Origin: JBCDIQ01 sp039024295
GTDB lineage: Bacteria > Bacteroidota > Bacteroidia > J057
Reading direction: 5' to 3'
Length of the DNA stretch: 13,844 nt
Assembly: GCA_039024295.1 (NCBI GenBank)
Contig: JBCDIQ010000124.1
Coordinates: 1-13,844, forward strand
Shown here one piece after another: positions 1 through 6,655 of the stretch. The translations under genes and the position numbers were made by a program. The notes under the pieces are model-generated. The model ran no database searches. It was not told where the DNA came from and saw only the letters and a program-made list of their open reading frames with translations. Every line of letters begins with the position of its first letter. The stretch's first letter is position 1.

Positions 1-494
1 ATGATCTCTGGCTGGATAGGCCAGCGTTGCCTAACCTCAGTTCGGTAAAAGAAAACCGAATTCTCCAAAGGTTCGGCCCTGGGGTCGGCCAGGTTTCCCC
101 GATTTAGGGCTATTCCCAAAATGCCTTTGAAGGGCGTTCCCCAAAGCTTCTTTTTGAATTCGCGGTTGTAGAGCAACTGTATGTGAGCGAATTGATAATC
201 GAAATACCCAGTGGATTCGGTTCCGGCGATGTCGTTAAACAAATGAAAGTGAGATCGCTCGTATTGAAAGCTTCCCACAGCAATCAGATGGTGGCCCCGA
301 TCCAGCGGGTAATAGAAGCACAGGCCTGCGCCCAATCCATATTCCCTGTGCGGGGGATCACCCGCTAACAGTATCCCACTGCTTCCTGAAAGGGTAGCAG
401 CACCTACCGTCAGTCCAATATGCGGTTTATACTGGGCACATACAGTTGTACTTAAGCCCAATAATATTCCCCAAACCATGGTCCATATTCGCAC
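1..494 (-). CDS. Exported, probably outer-membrane beta-barrel protein (partial, C-terminus outside window)
   Basis: The minus strand is open from about 494 to the left edge (164 codons and two bases), so the C-terminus is missing. I chose a GTG start at 494, which gives an N-terminus reading M-R-I-W-T-M-V-W-G-I-L-L-G-L then STTVCA before QYKPH. This has an Arg in the n-region, a hydrophobic core and a signal peptidase I-like A-Q junction. An ATG at 479 is the alternative and leaves a shorter signal without the charge. The mature part has short runs of alternating hydrophobic and aromatic residues (YGLGAGLCFYY, HHLIAVGSFQYERSHF, FAHIQLLYNREF) separated by polar turns, as in small Bacteroidota outer-membrane barrels. 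No specific family is recognised. Reading frame and export signal are seen; the barrel assignment is inference. Confidence 0.6.
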   Translation of the reverse strand, partial: MRIWTMVWGILLGLSTTVCAQYKPHIGLTVGAATLSGSSGILLAGDPPHREYGLGAGLCFYYPLDRGHHLIAVGSFQYERSHFHLFNDIAGTESTGYFDYQFAHIQLLYNREFKKKLWGTPFKGILGIALNRGNLADPRAEPLENSVFFYRTEVRQRWPIQPEI

Positions 495-614
495 AACATT
501 AAAACGAATAGATGGGAAGCTACGTGTATCAATTTGATTTTTTTCTGCTCACGGGCTTTTTTCGCGCTTTTTGGCAGAATCTTAGCAGCACGTGAATATC
601 CCGCTGAAAAGCAT

Positions 615-622
615 TACTTTTG
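615..622 (+). promoter_or_regulatory. Promoter -7 element (TACTTTTG) for the PfkB kinase gene
   Basis: TACTTTTG is an exact match to the Bacteroidota -7 consensus TAnnTTTG. It lies 30 bases upstream of the ATG at 653, which would give a leader of about 23 nt. No convincing -33 TTTG box is seen at the usual spacing, so the call rests on the -7 element and its position. Confidence 0.55.
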
Positions 623-652
623 CCTCGTAAAACTTTCTAACCAATCAATCTT

Positions 653-1582
653 ATGAGTCTTGTCGTAGTAGGTTCAATGGCCTTTGATGCAATCGAAACT
701 CCTTTTGGGAAAACAGACAAAATCCTGGGAGGGGCCGCTACCTATATCTCACTTGCTGCCTCTTATGCTTATGAACCCATCAAAGCAATTTCTGTGGTGG
801 GGTACGATTTTGAGCAAAAAGACATGGACATGCTCAAGGCTCATGGCGTGAACCTCGACGGGGTTCAGGTAAAGAAAGATGAGAAGTCATTTTTCTGGTC
901 AGGTCGTTACCACAACGACATGAACTCTCGTGATACCCTGGTAACTGAGCTGAATGTCTTGGGTACGTTTGATCCCATTGTTCCTGCATCTTACCATGAC
1001 TGCGAATACCTGCTATTAGGTAACCTGAGTCCGGACGTGCAGCGTCAGGTGATCGAGCGTTTGCCAAATCGTCCTAAGGCCATTGTGATGGATACCATGA
1101 ACTTCTGGATGGATGTGGCACTTGACAGCTTGCACCAAACCCTGAAACTGATAGATATCTTGGTGATCAATGATGAAGAAGCCCGCCAGCTTTCTGGCGA
1201 GTATTCTTTGGTGAAGGCCGCTACCAAAATCATGGATATGGGACCAAAGTACCTGGTCATCAAAAAAGGAGAGCACGGAGCATTGCTGTTCAATGGTAGC
1301 GAGATTTTTTCCGCTCCTGGACTTCCCTTAGAAGAAGTATTTGATCCAACAGGTGCTGGAGATACGTTTGCTGGAGGGTTCACAGGATTCCTGGCTAAGT
1401 CCGGTGACCTGAGCTTTGATAGCATGAAATGTGCAGTGATCTATGGCAGTGCACTTGCAAGTTTCTGTGTCGAGAAATTTGGTCCTGAGCGTCTCATTGA
1501 CCTGCCAACAGAAGCAATTGACGCTCGCGTTGACGAATTTGTAAAATTAGCCCACTTCAATATGATGGGAGAGCGCGTGTAA
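653..1582 (+). CDS. PfkB-family (ribokinase-like) sugar or nucleoside kinase
   Basis: A 309-residue protein of the ribokinase/PfkB superfamily, which transfers the ATP gamma-phosphate to a hydroxyl of a sugar or nucleoside in the cytoplasm. The N-terminal glycine pair of the substrate site is at residues 26-27 (LGGAATYISLAA). The C-terminal PfkB signature DPTGAGDTFAGG is at 231-242 and holds the catalytic Asp237 and the anion hole. Length is normal for the family. The N-terminus MSLVVVGSMAFD is a typical first beta strand, so the ATG at 653 is secure. It lies 28 nt upstream of the unknown gene that follows and probably shares a transcript with it. The substrate cannot be deduced: the lid segment FFWSGRYHNDMNSR resembles unassigned 'sugar kinase' entries rather than canonical ribokinase or 1-phosphofructokinase. 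Confidence 0.92.
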   Translation: MSLVVVGSMAFDAIETPFGKTDKILGGAATYISLAASYAYEPIKAISVVGYDFEQKDMDMLKAHGVNLDGVQVKKDEKSFFWSGRYHNDMNSRDTLVTELNVLGTFDPIVPASYHDCEYLLLGNLSPDVQRQVIERLPNRPKAIVMDTMNFWMDVALDSLHQTLKLIDILVINDEEARQLSGEYSLVKAATKIMDMGPKYLVIKKGEHGALLFNGSEIFSAPGLPLEEVFDPTGAGDTFAGGFTGFLAKSGDLSFDSMKCAVIYGSALASFCVEKFGPERLIDLPTEAIDARVDEFVKLAHFNMMGERV

Positions 1583-1610
1583 CTCCGCCAGACTCAATTT
1601 GCCAATTCTT

Positions 1611-2207
1611 ATGCCTGCTTCCCGCATCCAAGTTGACTATAAGCGAAGCCTGGTTGTCCAGCACTTCAGCTTGAGTTGGCGAGACTTGCTGGAAGTGCCC
1701 TGGAGTTTGTGTGTTGCCCTTTTTTACTTTTTTCCGAGAGAACTGGGCAGGATCATGCTGGGGCAAGCCACCCACCATCATGTGGATGATGATGCCGCTG
1801 GAGACGAAGACTTACTGGGCTGGCAGTTGCTGGCCCAAACTTCCGATGCCCAGCTGGAAAAGCATTATTTCTATGCCGAAGATACCTTTGGCGATTTTCG
1901 GTGGCACACCGTGAACGGCTACTGGCTGCGGAGCACCCCCGAAATTCCTGACCTGAAAAAGTATCCTGTCGTTCGTGGAGCGGTATTTGACTTTGCCGAA
2001 GGAATTGTGGCACAGGCCATGAACGTTGGGGGCAATCCGGATAATTGCCCGCTAATTTTTGTGGATTTACAGCAAAAAACGGTTCAAGAGCTCAAGTCCC
2101 TTCGTCAGATATACCGATTCTCTGCTCGTTATCCAAGGAAAGATAAGTTGCTGCTCACTGGTCGTACCTCAGAAGAACTACTGGAGTTTAGCTTAGAAAC
2201 CGTGTGA
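1611..2207 (+). CDS. Hypothetical protein, 198 residues, downstream of the PfkB kinase
   Basis: I do not recognise the family. The frame is open from a TTG at 1599, but the ATG at 1611 is the more likely start, giving 198 residues and a 28-nt gap after the kinase. Visible features are a hydrophobic, aromatic stretch at about residues 28-44 (VPWSLCVALFYFFPREL) that could be a short membrane-associated helix, then an acidic and His-rich patch (HHHVDDDAAGDED, about 55-67). The rest is a mixed alpha/beta region with many aromatic residues and a basic C-terminal part (RYPRKDKLLL). No signal peptide is obvious. The composition and long uninterrupted frame support a real gene. Its neighbour suggests a shared transcript but says nothing certain about function. 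Confidence 0.75.
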   Translation: MPASRIQVDYKRSLVVQHFSLSWRDLLEVPWSLCVALFYFFPRELGRIMLGQATHHHVDDDAAGDEDLLGWQLLAQTSDAQLEKHYFYAEDTFGDFRWHTVNGYWLRSTPEIPDLKKYPVVRGAVFDFAEGIVAQAMNVGGNPDNCPLIFVDLQQKTVQELKSLRQIYRFSARYPRKDKLLLTGRTSEELLEFSLETV

Positions 2208-2208
2208 C

Positions 2209-3501
2209 CTATTGCCTGGCTTCACTGGCAAAGTCTCTGATCGCTACTGCTAGCAAGTCCAGCTCGTCCAAGGAAGTGTAAACCTGAGGAGAAATCCTCA
2301 GACCCGTGCAATCGGGATGCTGGGTCATGGAGACATAAATTTGGTAGCGGTTGTATAAATTACCTGAGAGCGCAGGAGTGGACATGTTTTTTATGGCTAA
2401 GTTCACCACTGCTGTGGACCGTTCATCTGATAAATTGGTGTGAAATTTTACATCGGGAATGTCTTTCACTTTGTCTGTCCAATAGTGCTTAAGATATTGA
2501 AGCCTGGCGTGTTTACGCGCTGTTCCTATGCCATTGTGAAAGTCAATCGCATGGCTAATGCCCAGTTCATGGGAAAATGCTCGGGTGCCCAGGTGCTCAA
2601 ATTTGGTGATTTTCTCCTCCTCTCCTTCCGGATATCCCATAAGGGGCCACAGGCTGCGGATTTTTTCAGGCTTTACATACAGCATTCCTGTTCCAAAGGG
2701 CGCACATAGCCATTTGTGCAAACTCGTGCCATAGTAGTCACAATCCAAATCAGGGATACTGAAGGGGATGTTGGCATAGCTGTGCGCCCCATCTACTGCC
2801 ATTTCAGCACCATTTTCATGCGCGAGTTCTCCAATCTCCTTTACAGGCAGAATTTGTCCCGTCCGATTGACGACATGGCAAGCCAAGACCAGTTTTGTCC
2901 GGGCAGTCATTCCATCTCTAAAAGCATTTAAGAGTTCTTGCGGATCATCGGTTGCGACCGGAAGGGAAATCTTATTCACCTTAATGCCTTCCCGCCTGGC
3001 ACGCATATCGAGGGTATGTAGCATATTCGGATAATCCTGGTCGGTTGTCAGGACTTCGTCTCCCGGTTTAAGGTCGGCCCCCATAATTACGGTATTCAAG
3101 GCCTCCGTAGCATTTCGCATAATGGCCACTTGCTCCGGCTCGCATCCGCCCAAGTCGGCCAGTTTTCGCCTTACCCTTTCCCGCAGTTTCCCCAGGGTGC
3201 GCCACATATACAGGCCTGGTGCCTCGTTGGAAAAGCGTTCATAGGTTTCCAATGCCTCGGATACGTTCTGGGGGTGAGGGCTTACCCCACCATTATTTAG
3301 GTTGATGACATTAGCAGAAGCTGGAAAAGCTTGCCGAACCTGAAACCAGAAGTCTTCATCAGTGGCTAATTCTTCAGGACTGAGTAAAGCTTTTTGTTCA
3401 AAGAGGGATTCGAGGCGTTTAGCACTTCCGGGTCGAAGGAAAGGAGCAACAATCGTTGCCTGTGCAGTTTTTTGGAGAAAAGATCGGCGAGAGAAGGGCA
3501 T
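2209..3501 (-). CDS. Tat-exported class V aminotransferase fold protein (CefD/NifS-like PLP enzyme)
   Basis: A 430-residue PLP-dependent enzyme of the class V aminotransferase group, closest in layout to isopenicillin-N epimerase-like proteins. Residues 4-10 (SRRSFLQ) form a twin-arginine motif followed by a weakly hydrophobic stretch (ATIVAPFL), indicating export of the folded, cofactor-loaded protein by the Tat system. The PLP site is intact: NLNNGGVSPHP near residue 67, the pyridine-binding Asp237 in AVDGAHS, and the Schiff-base Lys263 in TSLHKW. The substrate is not deducible; epimerase, desulfurase and lyase relatives share the fold. Its stop (2211-2209) lies one base from the stop of the convergent upstream gene. 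The ATG at 3501 is required to include the Tat motif. Confidence 0.9.
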   Translation of the reverse strand: MPFSRRSFLQKTAQATIVAPFLRPGSAKRLESLFEQKALLSPEELATDEDFWFQVRQAFPASANVINLNNGGVSPHPQNVSEALETYERFSNEAPGLYMWRTLGKLRERVRRKLADLGGCEPEQVAIMRNATEALNTVIMGADLKPGDEVLTTDQDYPNMLHTLDMRARREGIKVNKISLPVATDDPQELLNAFRDGMTARTKLVLACHVVNRTGQILPVKEIGELAHENGAEMAVDGAHSYANIPFSIPDLDCDYYGTSLHKWLCAPFGTGMLYVKPEKIRSLWPLMGYPEGEEEKITKFEHLGTRAFSHELGISHAIDFHNGIGTARKHARLQYLKHYWTDKVKDIPDVKFHTNLSDERSTAVVNLAIKNMSTPALSGNLYNRYQIYVSMTQHPDCTGLRISPQVYTSLDELDLLAVAIRDFASEARQ

Positions 3502-3578
3502 GGGAAAGCAGTTGTTAGGGTTGAGCTTTTAGGTATTAGGAAGGTAGTAACCCGTAGCGAGGTAACTGGTTCAAGGAA

Positions 3579-3617
3579 TCTTATTTTAGCCCTTGAATAT
3601 ACATACCGAAAATAAGA
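3579..3617. repeat. AT-rich inverted repeat in the divergent intergenic region
   Basis: TCTTATTTT at 3579-3587 and AAAATAAGA at 3609-3617 form a perfect 9-bp inverted repeat with a 21-base spacer. It sits between the divergent aminotransferase and sigma-factor genes in a 220-base region (3502-3721) that holds no gene. It could be an operator with two half sites about three helical turns apart, or chance in AT-rich DNA. Confidence 0.35.
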
Positions 3618-3687
3618 AATTTATCCCTGTCATAATGTATTTCTCAATAAAATGCAGGAAAAATTACGGAGGCGAAATCTAACCACA

Positions 3688-3707
3688 TACATTTTTTCGT
3701 AGCTTTC
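3688..3707 (+). promoter_or_regulatory. Possible promoter -7 elements for the ECF sigma factor gene
   Basis: Two 7-of-8 matches to TAnnTTTG lie just upstream of the ATG at 3722: TACATTTT at 3688-3695 and TAGCTTTC at 3700-3707. Either would give a short leader. Neither is exact, and autoregulated ECF promoters may use a different motif that I cannot identify here. Confidence 0.3.
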
Positions 3708-3721
3708 GGTGATAATTGTAG

Positions 3722-4285
3722 ATGCCTGTTTTGGATAAACTTACCCGGGAACCGAGCACGGAAGATAAGATTATACATCTGTTGGGCCAGCACGATCAGC
3801 AAGTGATCCAGCTGATTTACCGACATTATGGCCATAATCTGTTCAACGTTGTGTACCGAATCATTCGTGATGAGGGCAGTGCCCAGGACGTGTTTCAGGA
3901 AGTGATGATCAAGATTTGGCGAAAGGGACATTCTTACACCCGTGAAAAGGGAAGCCTTTACACGTGGTTGCTAAGTGTGTGCAAGCACGCCGCGATTGAT
4001 TACACCCGTTCGAAAGTGTACCTGGATGGCCAGCGGCATTCTGGAAGCTTGGAGAACAGCACTGCTGCTTCAGCTAGGGTAAATCCCACTGCAGAACAAC
4101 ACGAATTGAGGGAATGGGTACAAAAGTTGCCGGAAAAGCAACGAGTTCTGGTGGAAATGGCGTATTTTCAGGGGTACACCCATGAGGAAATTTCTGAAAA
4201 GCTGGACATCCCGCTGGGAACCGTAAAAACACGCATCCGTATTGCTATTAGAGAACTTCGAAAGGTAGTGAAGAGTTGGACCTGA
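3722..4285 (+). CDS. ECF-type RNA polymerase sigma factor (sigma-70 family, SigK-like)
   Basis: A 187-residue ECF sigma factor that directs RNA polymerase to a stress or envelope regulon. Region 2 covers about residues 31-100 (LIYRHYGHNLFNVVYRIIRD, then DVFQEVMIKIWR and the conserved LYTWLLSVCKHAAIDYTRSK). Region 4 covers about 130-183, with the helix-turn-helix segment YTHEEISEKLDIPLGTVKTR. Length is normal. The next gene begins inside its last codons and encodes a RskA-type anti-sigma factor, which fits a SigK/RskA-like pair. No other sigma-factor regulatory gene is nearby. The activating signal is unknown. Confidence 0.95.
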   Translation: MPVLDKLTREPSTEDKIIHLLGQHDQQVIQLIYRHYGHNLFNVVYRIIRDEGSAQDVFQEVMIKIWRKGHSYTREKGSLYTWLLSVCKHAAIDYTRSKVYLDGQRHSGSLENSTAASARVNPTAEQHELREWVQKLPEKQRVLVEMAYFQGYTHEEISEKLDIPLGTVKTRIRIAIRELRKVVKSWT

Positions 4286-5076
4286 GAGCTTACATTGAAT
4301 CTGGCATTTTAGAGGCCTATGTGAATGGCCTGCTAAGTGATGCTGAAAACCAAGAGGTTGACGAGATGGTTCGTCAACATCCGGAAATCCGCCGTGAATT
4401 GTCTGAAATTCAGGAGAGTTTGCGTGCTTTTGCCCCCGTGGCAAATGGCCCCCAAATGCCTGAACTCTCGCTTATCATGGAACAGGTGGTAAAGGAGCCC
4501 CTCCCTGAAGTTGCGTCTGTAGATCATCAAGAACCGCCTCCTGCAGGTAAGGTTAGGAGTTTACGTCTGTTGCAGATGGCGTTGGCCGCGGCTATTTTAC
4601 TGCTGTTATTGTCTGTTACAAGCCTGTACAAATTGAACGAACAGGTAGATCAGCTGAGCAGCCGAGTGGTGGAACTTGAGCAGGAACAAACCTATTTCTC
4701 ACAACAGTATGAGGTCATGCGCCGAGAGCCCCTAGTGATTGAGCAGGCCCAGGCAGTCATCAATGATCCCGGGAGCGAACCTTTTACCCTTACCAGTAAT
4801 TCTTCTGAGCAAAGTAAGGTTCAAGTCTTTTGGCACAATTCCCGAGATGTGTACCTGATGGTGGAGCAATTACCTGAGCCCCCTGAAGGCATGCAGCACC
4901 AGCTTTGGGCAGTAATCAATGGAGTTTCGGTAAATGCAGGGGTGTTTGAGCACCATCTGAAGATGCAAAAACTGGTTCCCGTAGAGGGAGATATTGCAGC
5001 ATTTATGGTTACCCTGGAAAAGAAAGGTGGGAGCCCTAACCCGAATCTGAATAAGGTATTGGTAAAGAGCATTTAA
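4276..5076 (+). CDS. Anti-sigma factor, RskA family, single-pass membrane protein
   Basis: A 266-residue membrane anti-sigma factor expected to sequester the adjacent ECF sigma factor. The N-terminal cytoplasmic domain (MDLRAYIESGILEAYVNGLL onward) matches the RskA/zinc-less anti-sigma start seen in Bacteroidota. A transmembrane helix spans about residues 98-118 (RLLQMALAAAILLLLLSVT), followed by a coiled-coil-like stretch at 118-148. A periplasmic RskA domain follows (VFWHNSRDVYLMVEQLP, HQLWAVINGVSVNAGVF, GGSPNP near the C-terminus). The start is TTG at 4276; no ATG or GTG is available nearby in frame, and the family begins with MDxxxYIxSGILE. It overlaps the sigma gene by 10 nt, so translation is probably coupled. 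Confidence 0.9.
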   Translation: MDLRAYIESGILEAYVNGLLSDAENQEVDEMVRQHPEIRRELSEIQESLRAFAPVANGPQMPELSLIMEQVVKEPLPEVASVDHQEPPPAGKVRSLRLLQMALAAAILLLLLSVTSLYKLNEQVDQLSSRVVELEQEQTYFSQQYEVMRREPLVIEQAQAVINDPGSEPFTLTSNSSEQSKVQVFWHNSRDVYLMVEQLPEPPEGMQHQLWAVINGVSVNAGVFEHHLKMQKLVPVEGDIAAFMVTLEKKGGSPNPNLNKVLVKSI

Positions 5077-5088
5077 GAGGTCCGTCCC

Positions 5089-5187
5089 TTATTTCTTCTT
5101 TTTCTTTTTCCCAAAGATCGGACAGCTTTTACAAGCTGATTTGCCTTTCTTCTTATATTTTTCGCAACATTTTTTCTTCTTTCCCAT
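5089..5187 (-). CDS. Lys/Cys-rich micro-protein, 32 residues, translationally coupled to the DUF2461 gene
   Basis: The minus strand from ATG at 5187 to TAA at 5089 encodes 32 residues: half are Lys (16) and four are Cys (7, 8, 19 and 22). It starts MGKKKKCCEKYKKKGK, continues with a CKSC pair, and ends in six Lys. The A of its ATG is the last base of the TAA stop of the upstream DUF2461 gene (TAATG), so a terminating ribosome could restart directly. The CC-X10-CXXC spacing could bind a metal such as zinc or a nucleic acid, but that is inference. I recall similar Lys/Cys-rich mini-proteins in Bacteroidota without being able to name a family. It converges with the anti-sigma gene, stops 12 nt apart. 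Confidence 0.65.
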   Translation of the reverse strand: MGKKKKCCEKYKKKGKSACKSCPIFGKKKKKK

Positions 5188-5870
5188 TATACCATCTCTC
5201 CATTTCCATCCAAGGTGAGCACATCGCTCATGTAGTCGAAAAACGGCCGCATGGCTTCAAATGTTAACGCCATTTCTTCGATGAAACCCTCGGCCATTAC
5301 CTCTTCATCCGTAAAATTGCGGGAAATGAGGTATTGCTTATGGCGAATTAAATCAATCGCAGGGTGATCCCGAGAGAATCCCTTGGGGGCGGTTTTGACC
5401 TTGTCCCCTCCCAGTTGCCCAAAATACTTCTGAAAAGATTCTCTGGCGATTACCCGCCTAAGGGGTTTATCATCATAGGCAATGTCCTCCCGGATAAGCA
5501 GCAAATCCTCTTTATTAGGGTTCCAAAATCCCCCACCGACAAAACTTTCCCCTGGCTGCACATGGAAATAATACCCGCCTCTCAGGGCATGAGTTGCACG
5601 CTTCATCGAACCACTCAAATGCGTTTTGTAAGGCGCTTTATTTTTAGAGAAACGCACATCCCGGTAAATACGGAACAGCATCTTTTTTCCACTCATGGGC
5701 ACCAGATGATCTGTTTCGCTTAAACGGTCGTGGAGACGTTCAGCGACTTCGATCATGTTCTTTTGAGCTTGTTCGTAGCGGTGCTTGTGCTCCTGAAACC
5801 AGTCCCGGTTGTTGTGCTGGGCAAGGTCGCGGAGAAACTCCAGGGTAGTTGGCTCTACTGTTATGCTCAT
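5187..5870 (-). CDS. DUF2461 (TIGR02453) family protein
   Basis: A 227-residue protein of DUF2461, a widespread family without an assigned reaction. Recognisable family segments are the N-terminal FLRDLAQHNNRDWFQEHKHRY, the central FRIYRDVRFSKNKAPYKTHL (about 67-86), GGYYFHVQPG, and FVGGGFWNP followed by a basic C-terminal half. Length is typical. No signal peptide or membrane segment is present, so it is cytoplasmic. The start ATG at 5870 lies 20 nt downstream of an exact TAnnTTTG element. Its TAA stop overlaps the ATG of the Lys/Cys micro-gene, making a two-gene operon. Confidence 0.93.
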   Translation of the reverse strand: MSITVEPTTLEFLRDLAQHNNRDWFQEHKHRYEQAQKNMIEVAERLHDRLSETDHLVPMSGKKMLFRIYRDVRFSKNKAPYKTHLSGSMKRATHALRGGYYFHVQPGESFVGGGFWNPNKEDLLLIREDIAYDDKPLRRVIARESFQKYFGQLGGDKVKTAPKGFSRDHPAIDLIRHKQYLISRNFTDEEVMAEGFIEEMALTFEAMRPFFDYMSDVLTLDGNGEMV

Positions 5871-5889
5871 GGTGGCTAATATTTTTGTG

Positions 5890-5897
5890 CAAAGATA
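5890..5897 (-). promoter_or_regulatory. Promoter -7 element (TATCTTTG) for the DUF2461 operon
   Basis: On the minus strand TATCTTTG matches TAnnTTTG exactly and is followed by CAC, as at the 10973-10980 element. It lies 19 nt upstream of the ATG at 5870, so the transcript would start roughly 12-16 nt before the gene. No clear -33 box was found. Confidence 0.6.
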
Positions 5898-6041
5898 ACC
5901 TATTTTAGAATTATGTGTATCTTAAATGAAAGGCAAAGAAAGCACGCGGGCAAAGCGATATTGAATTAGATGTACTGCTTTAGGAAAATTGTAGATTTAT
6001 CGTCAACCGCTGTAAAGGCCGCGCCTTCCTCAAACTGAAAA

Positions 6042-6278
6042 ATGAACATGAAATTCCCCAATATATTGATCGCCAAACCTCAAACCCAAGAACAGTTTGA
6101 AGCATTAGCCGCAGTAATGAAAGCGTTAAATATTCAATTTGAAGTTCCGCAACTGAGCGAGGAACAATACGATCCTGCGTTTGTAGCGAAAATTAGAGAA
6201 AGCAAAGAGGAATACGAGAAAGGTAATTTTACAAGGGTAGAAAAAGATGATCTGACAAACTTCTTAGGACTCTCATGA
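6042..6278 (+). CDS. Antitoxin of a YoeB-type module, DUF2683-like
   Basis: A 78-residue protein directly before a YoeB-family toxin, overlapping it by 4 nt (ATGA). Its layout resembles the DUF2683 antitoxins found with such toxins in Bacteroidota: an N-terminal segment with EEQFEALAAVMKALNIQFEV (here QEQFEALAAVMKALNIQFEV), a linker around YDPAFVAKI, and a charged helical tail (RESKEEYEKGNFTRVEKDD). The C-terminal tail would wrap the toxin; the N-terminal half is expected to dimerise and may bind the promoter. The region is AT-richer than its neighbours, consistent with acquisition. No exact -7 element was found close upstream. The pairing is well supported; the family name is from memory. 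Confidence 0.8.
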   Translation: MNMKFPNILIAKPQTQEQFEALAAVMKALNIQFEVPQLSEEQYDPAFVAKIRESKEEYEKGNFTRVEKDDLTNFLGLS

Positions 6279-6538
6279 AATATGTACTAGACTTTACCAG
6301 AAAGGCAGAAAAAGATATAGGCTTTCATAAAAAATCGGGTAATAAAGCTATTCTAAAAAAACTTTTCACCCTACTTGAGGAACTAACTGAGCACCCATTT
6401 ACTGGAACAGGAAAGCCAGAATCCCTAAAGTATGAGCTTTCAGGCTATTGGTCCAGGAGAATAAATCTAGAACATCGGCTCATCTATGAAGTGAAAGAAG
6501 AAGTAGTGGTCATCTTATCTGCGAGAGGACATTATTAA
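6275..6538 (+). CDS. yoeB: YoeB-family (Txe/RelE superfamily) mRNA-cleaving toxin
   Basis: An 87-residue toxin of the Txe/YoeB type, which enters the ribosomal A site and cleaves mRNA. It aligns by eye with E. coli YoeB (84 residues). PFTGTGKPESLK gives Glu49 (E. coli Glu46), YWSRRINLEHRLIYEV gives Arg68 (Arg65), and the C-terminal GHY gives His86 and Tyr87 (His83, Tyr84). All catalytic positions are present, so it looks active. Only the residue before the final HY differs (Gly for Tyr). It starts at ATG 6275 inside the antitoxin stop. A hairpin terminator follows 40 nt downstream, so the pair is a self-contained unit. Confidence 0.92.
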   Translation: MKYVLDFTRKAEKDIGFHKKSGNKAILKKLFTLLEELTEHPFTGTGKPESLKYELSGYWSRRINLEHRLIYEVKEEVVVILSARGHY

Positions 6539-6578
6539 TCCTTTTTCTAATGAAAGGTTACTGAAGCGGTCTACCACC

Positions 6579-6608
6579 AAGGATTGACTCCAATCCTTCC
6601 ATTTATTT
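6579..6608 (+). terminator. Hairpin terminator of the toxin-antitoxin unit
   Basis: AAGGATTG (6579-6586), a 4-base loop ACTC, and CAATCCTT (6591-6598) form a perfect 8-bp stem followed by CCATTTATTT. The T tract is imperfect, so termination may be partial. It lies between the toxin stop and accC. Confidence 0.6.
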
Positions 6609-6619
6609 AAAAAATCCCC

Positions 6620-6627
6620 TATTTTTC
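6620..6627 (+). promoter_or_regulatory. Possible promoter -7 element (TATTTTTC) for accC
   Basis: TATTTTTC matches TAnnTTTG at 7 of 8 positions and lies 28 nt upstream of the ATG at 6656, just after the terminator hairpin. No -33 box is evident. Confidence 0.35.
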
Positions 6628-6655
6628 CCCAAGATCAATATTGCTTACTTACCCT

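Noticed and set aside
183..368. A 61-codon plus-strand open frame near the left edge
   Set aside because: It lies antisense to a longer minus-strand frame that begins with a clear signal peptide and runs off the window; nothing in the 61 residues looks like a protein.
551..575. T-rich stretch with a GCGC core upstream of the PfkB gene as a terminator
   Set aside because: I could not form a stem longer than a few base pairs on either strand.
3394..3615. A 73-codon plus-strand frame overlapping the 5' end of the aminotransferase gene
   Set aside because: Half of it is antisense to the Tat signal region and the rest has no family features; the minus-strand gene is secure.
5880..5887. Plus-strand TATTTTTG as a promoter for the toxin-antitoxin pair
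   Set aside because: The match to TAnnTTTG is exact, but it lies about 155 bases before the antitoxin and next to the DUF2461 start on the other strand; likely chance in AT-rich DNA.
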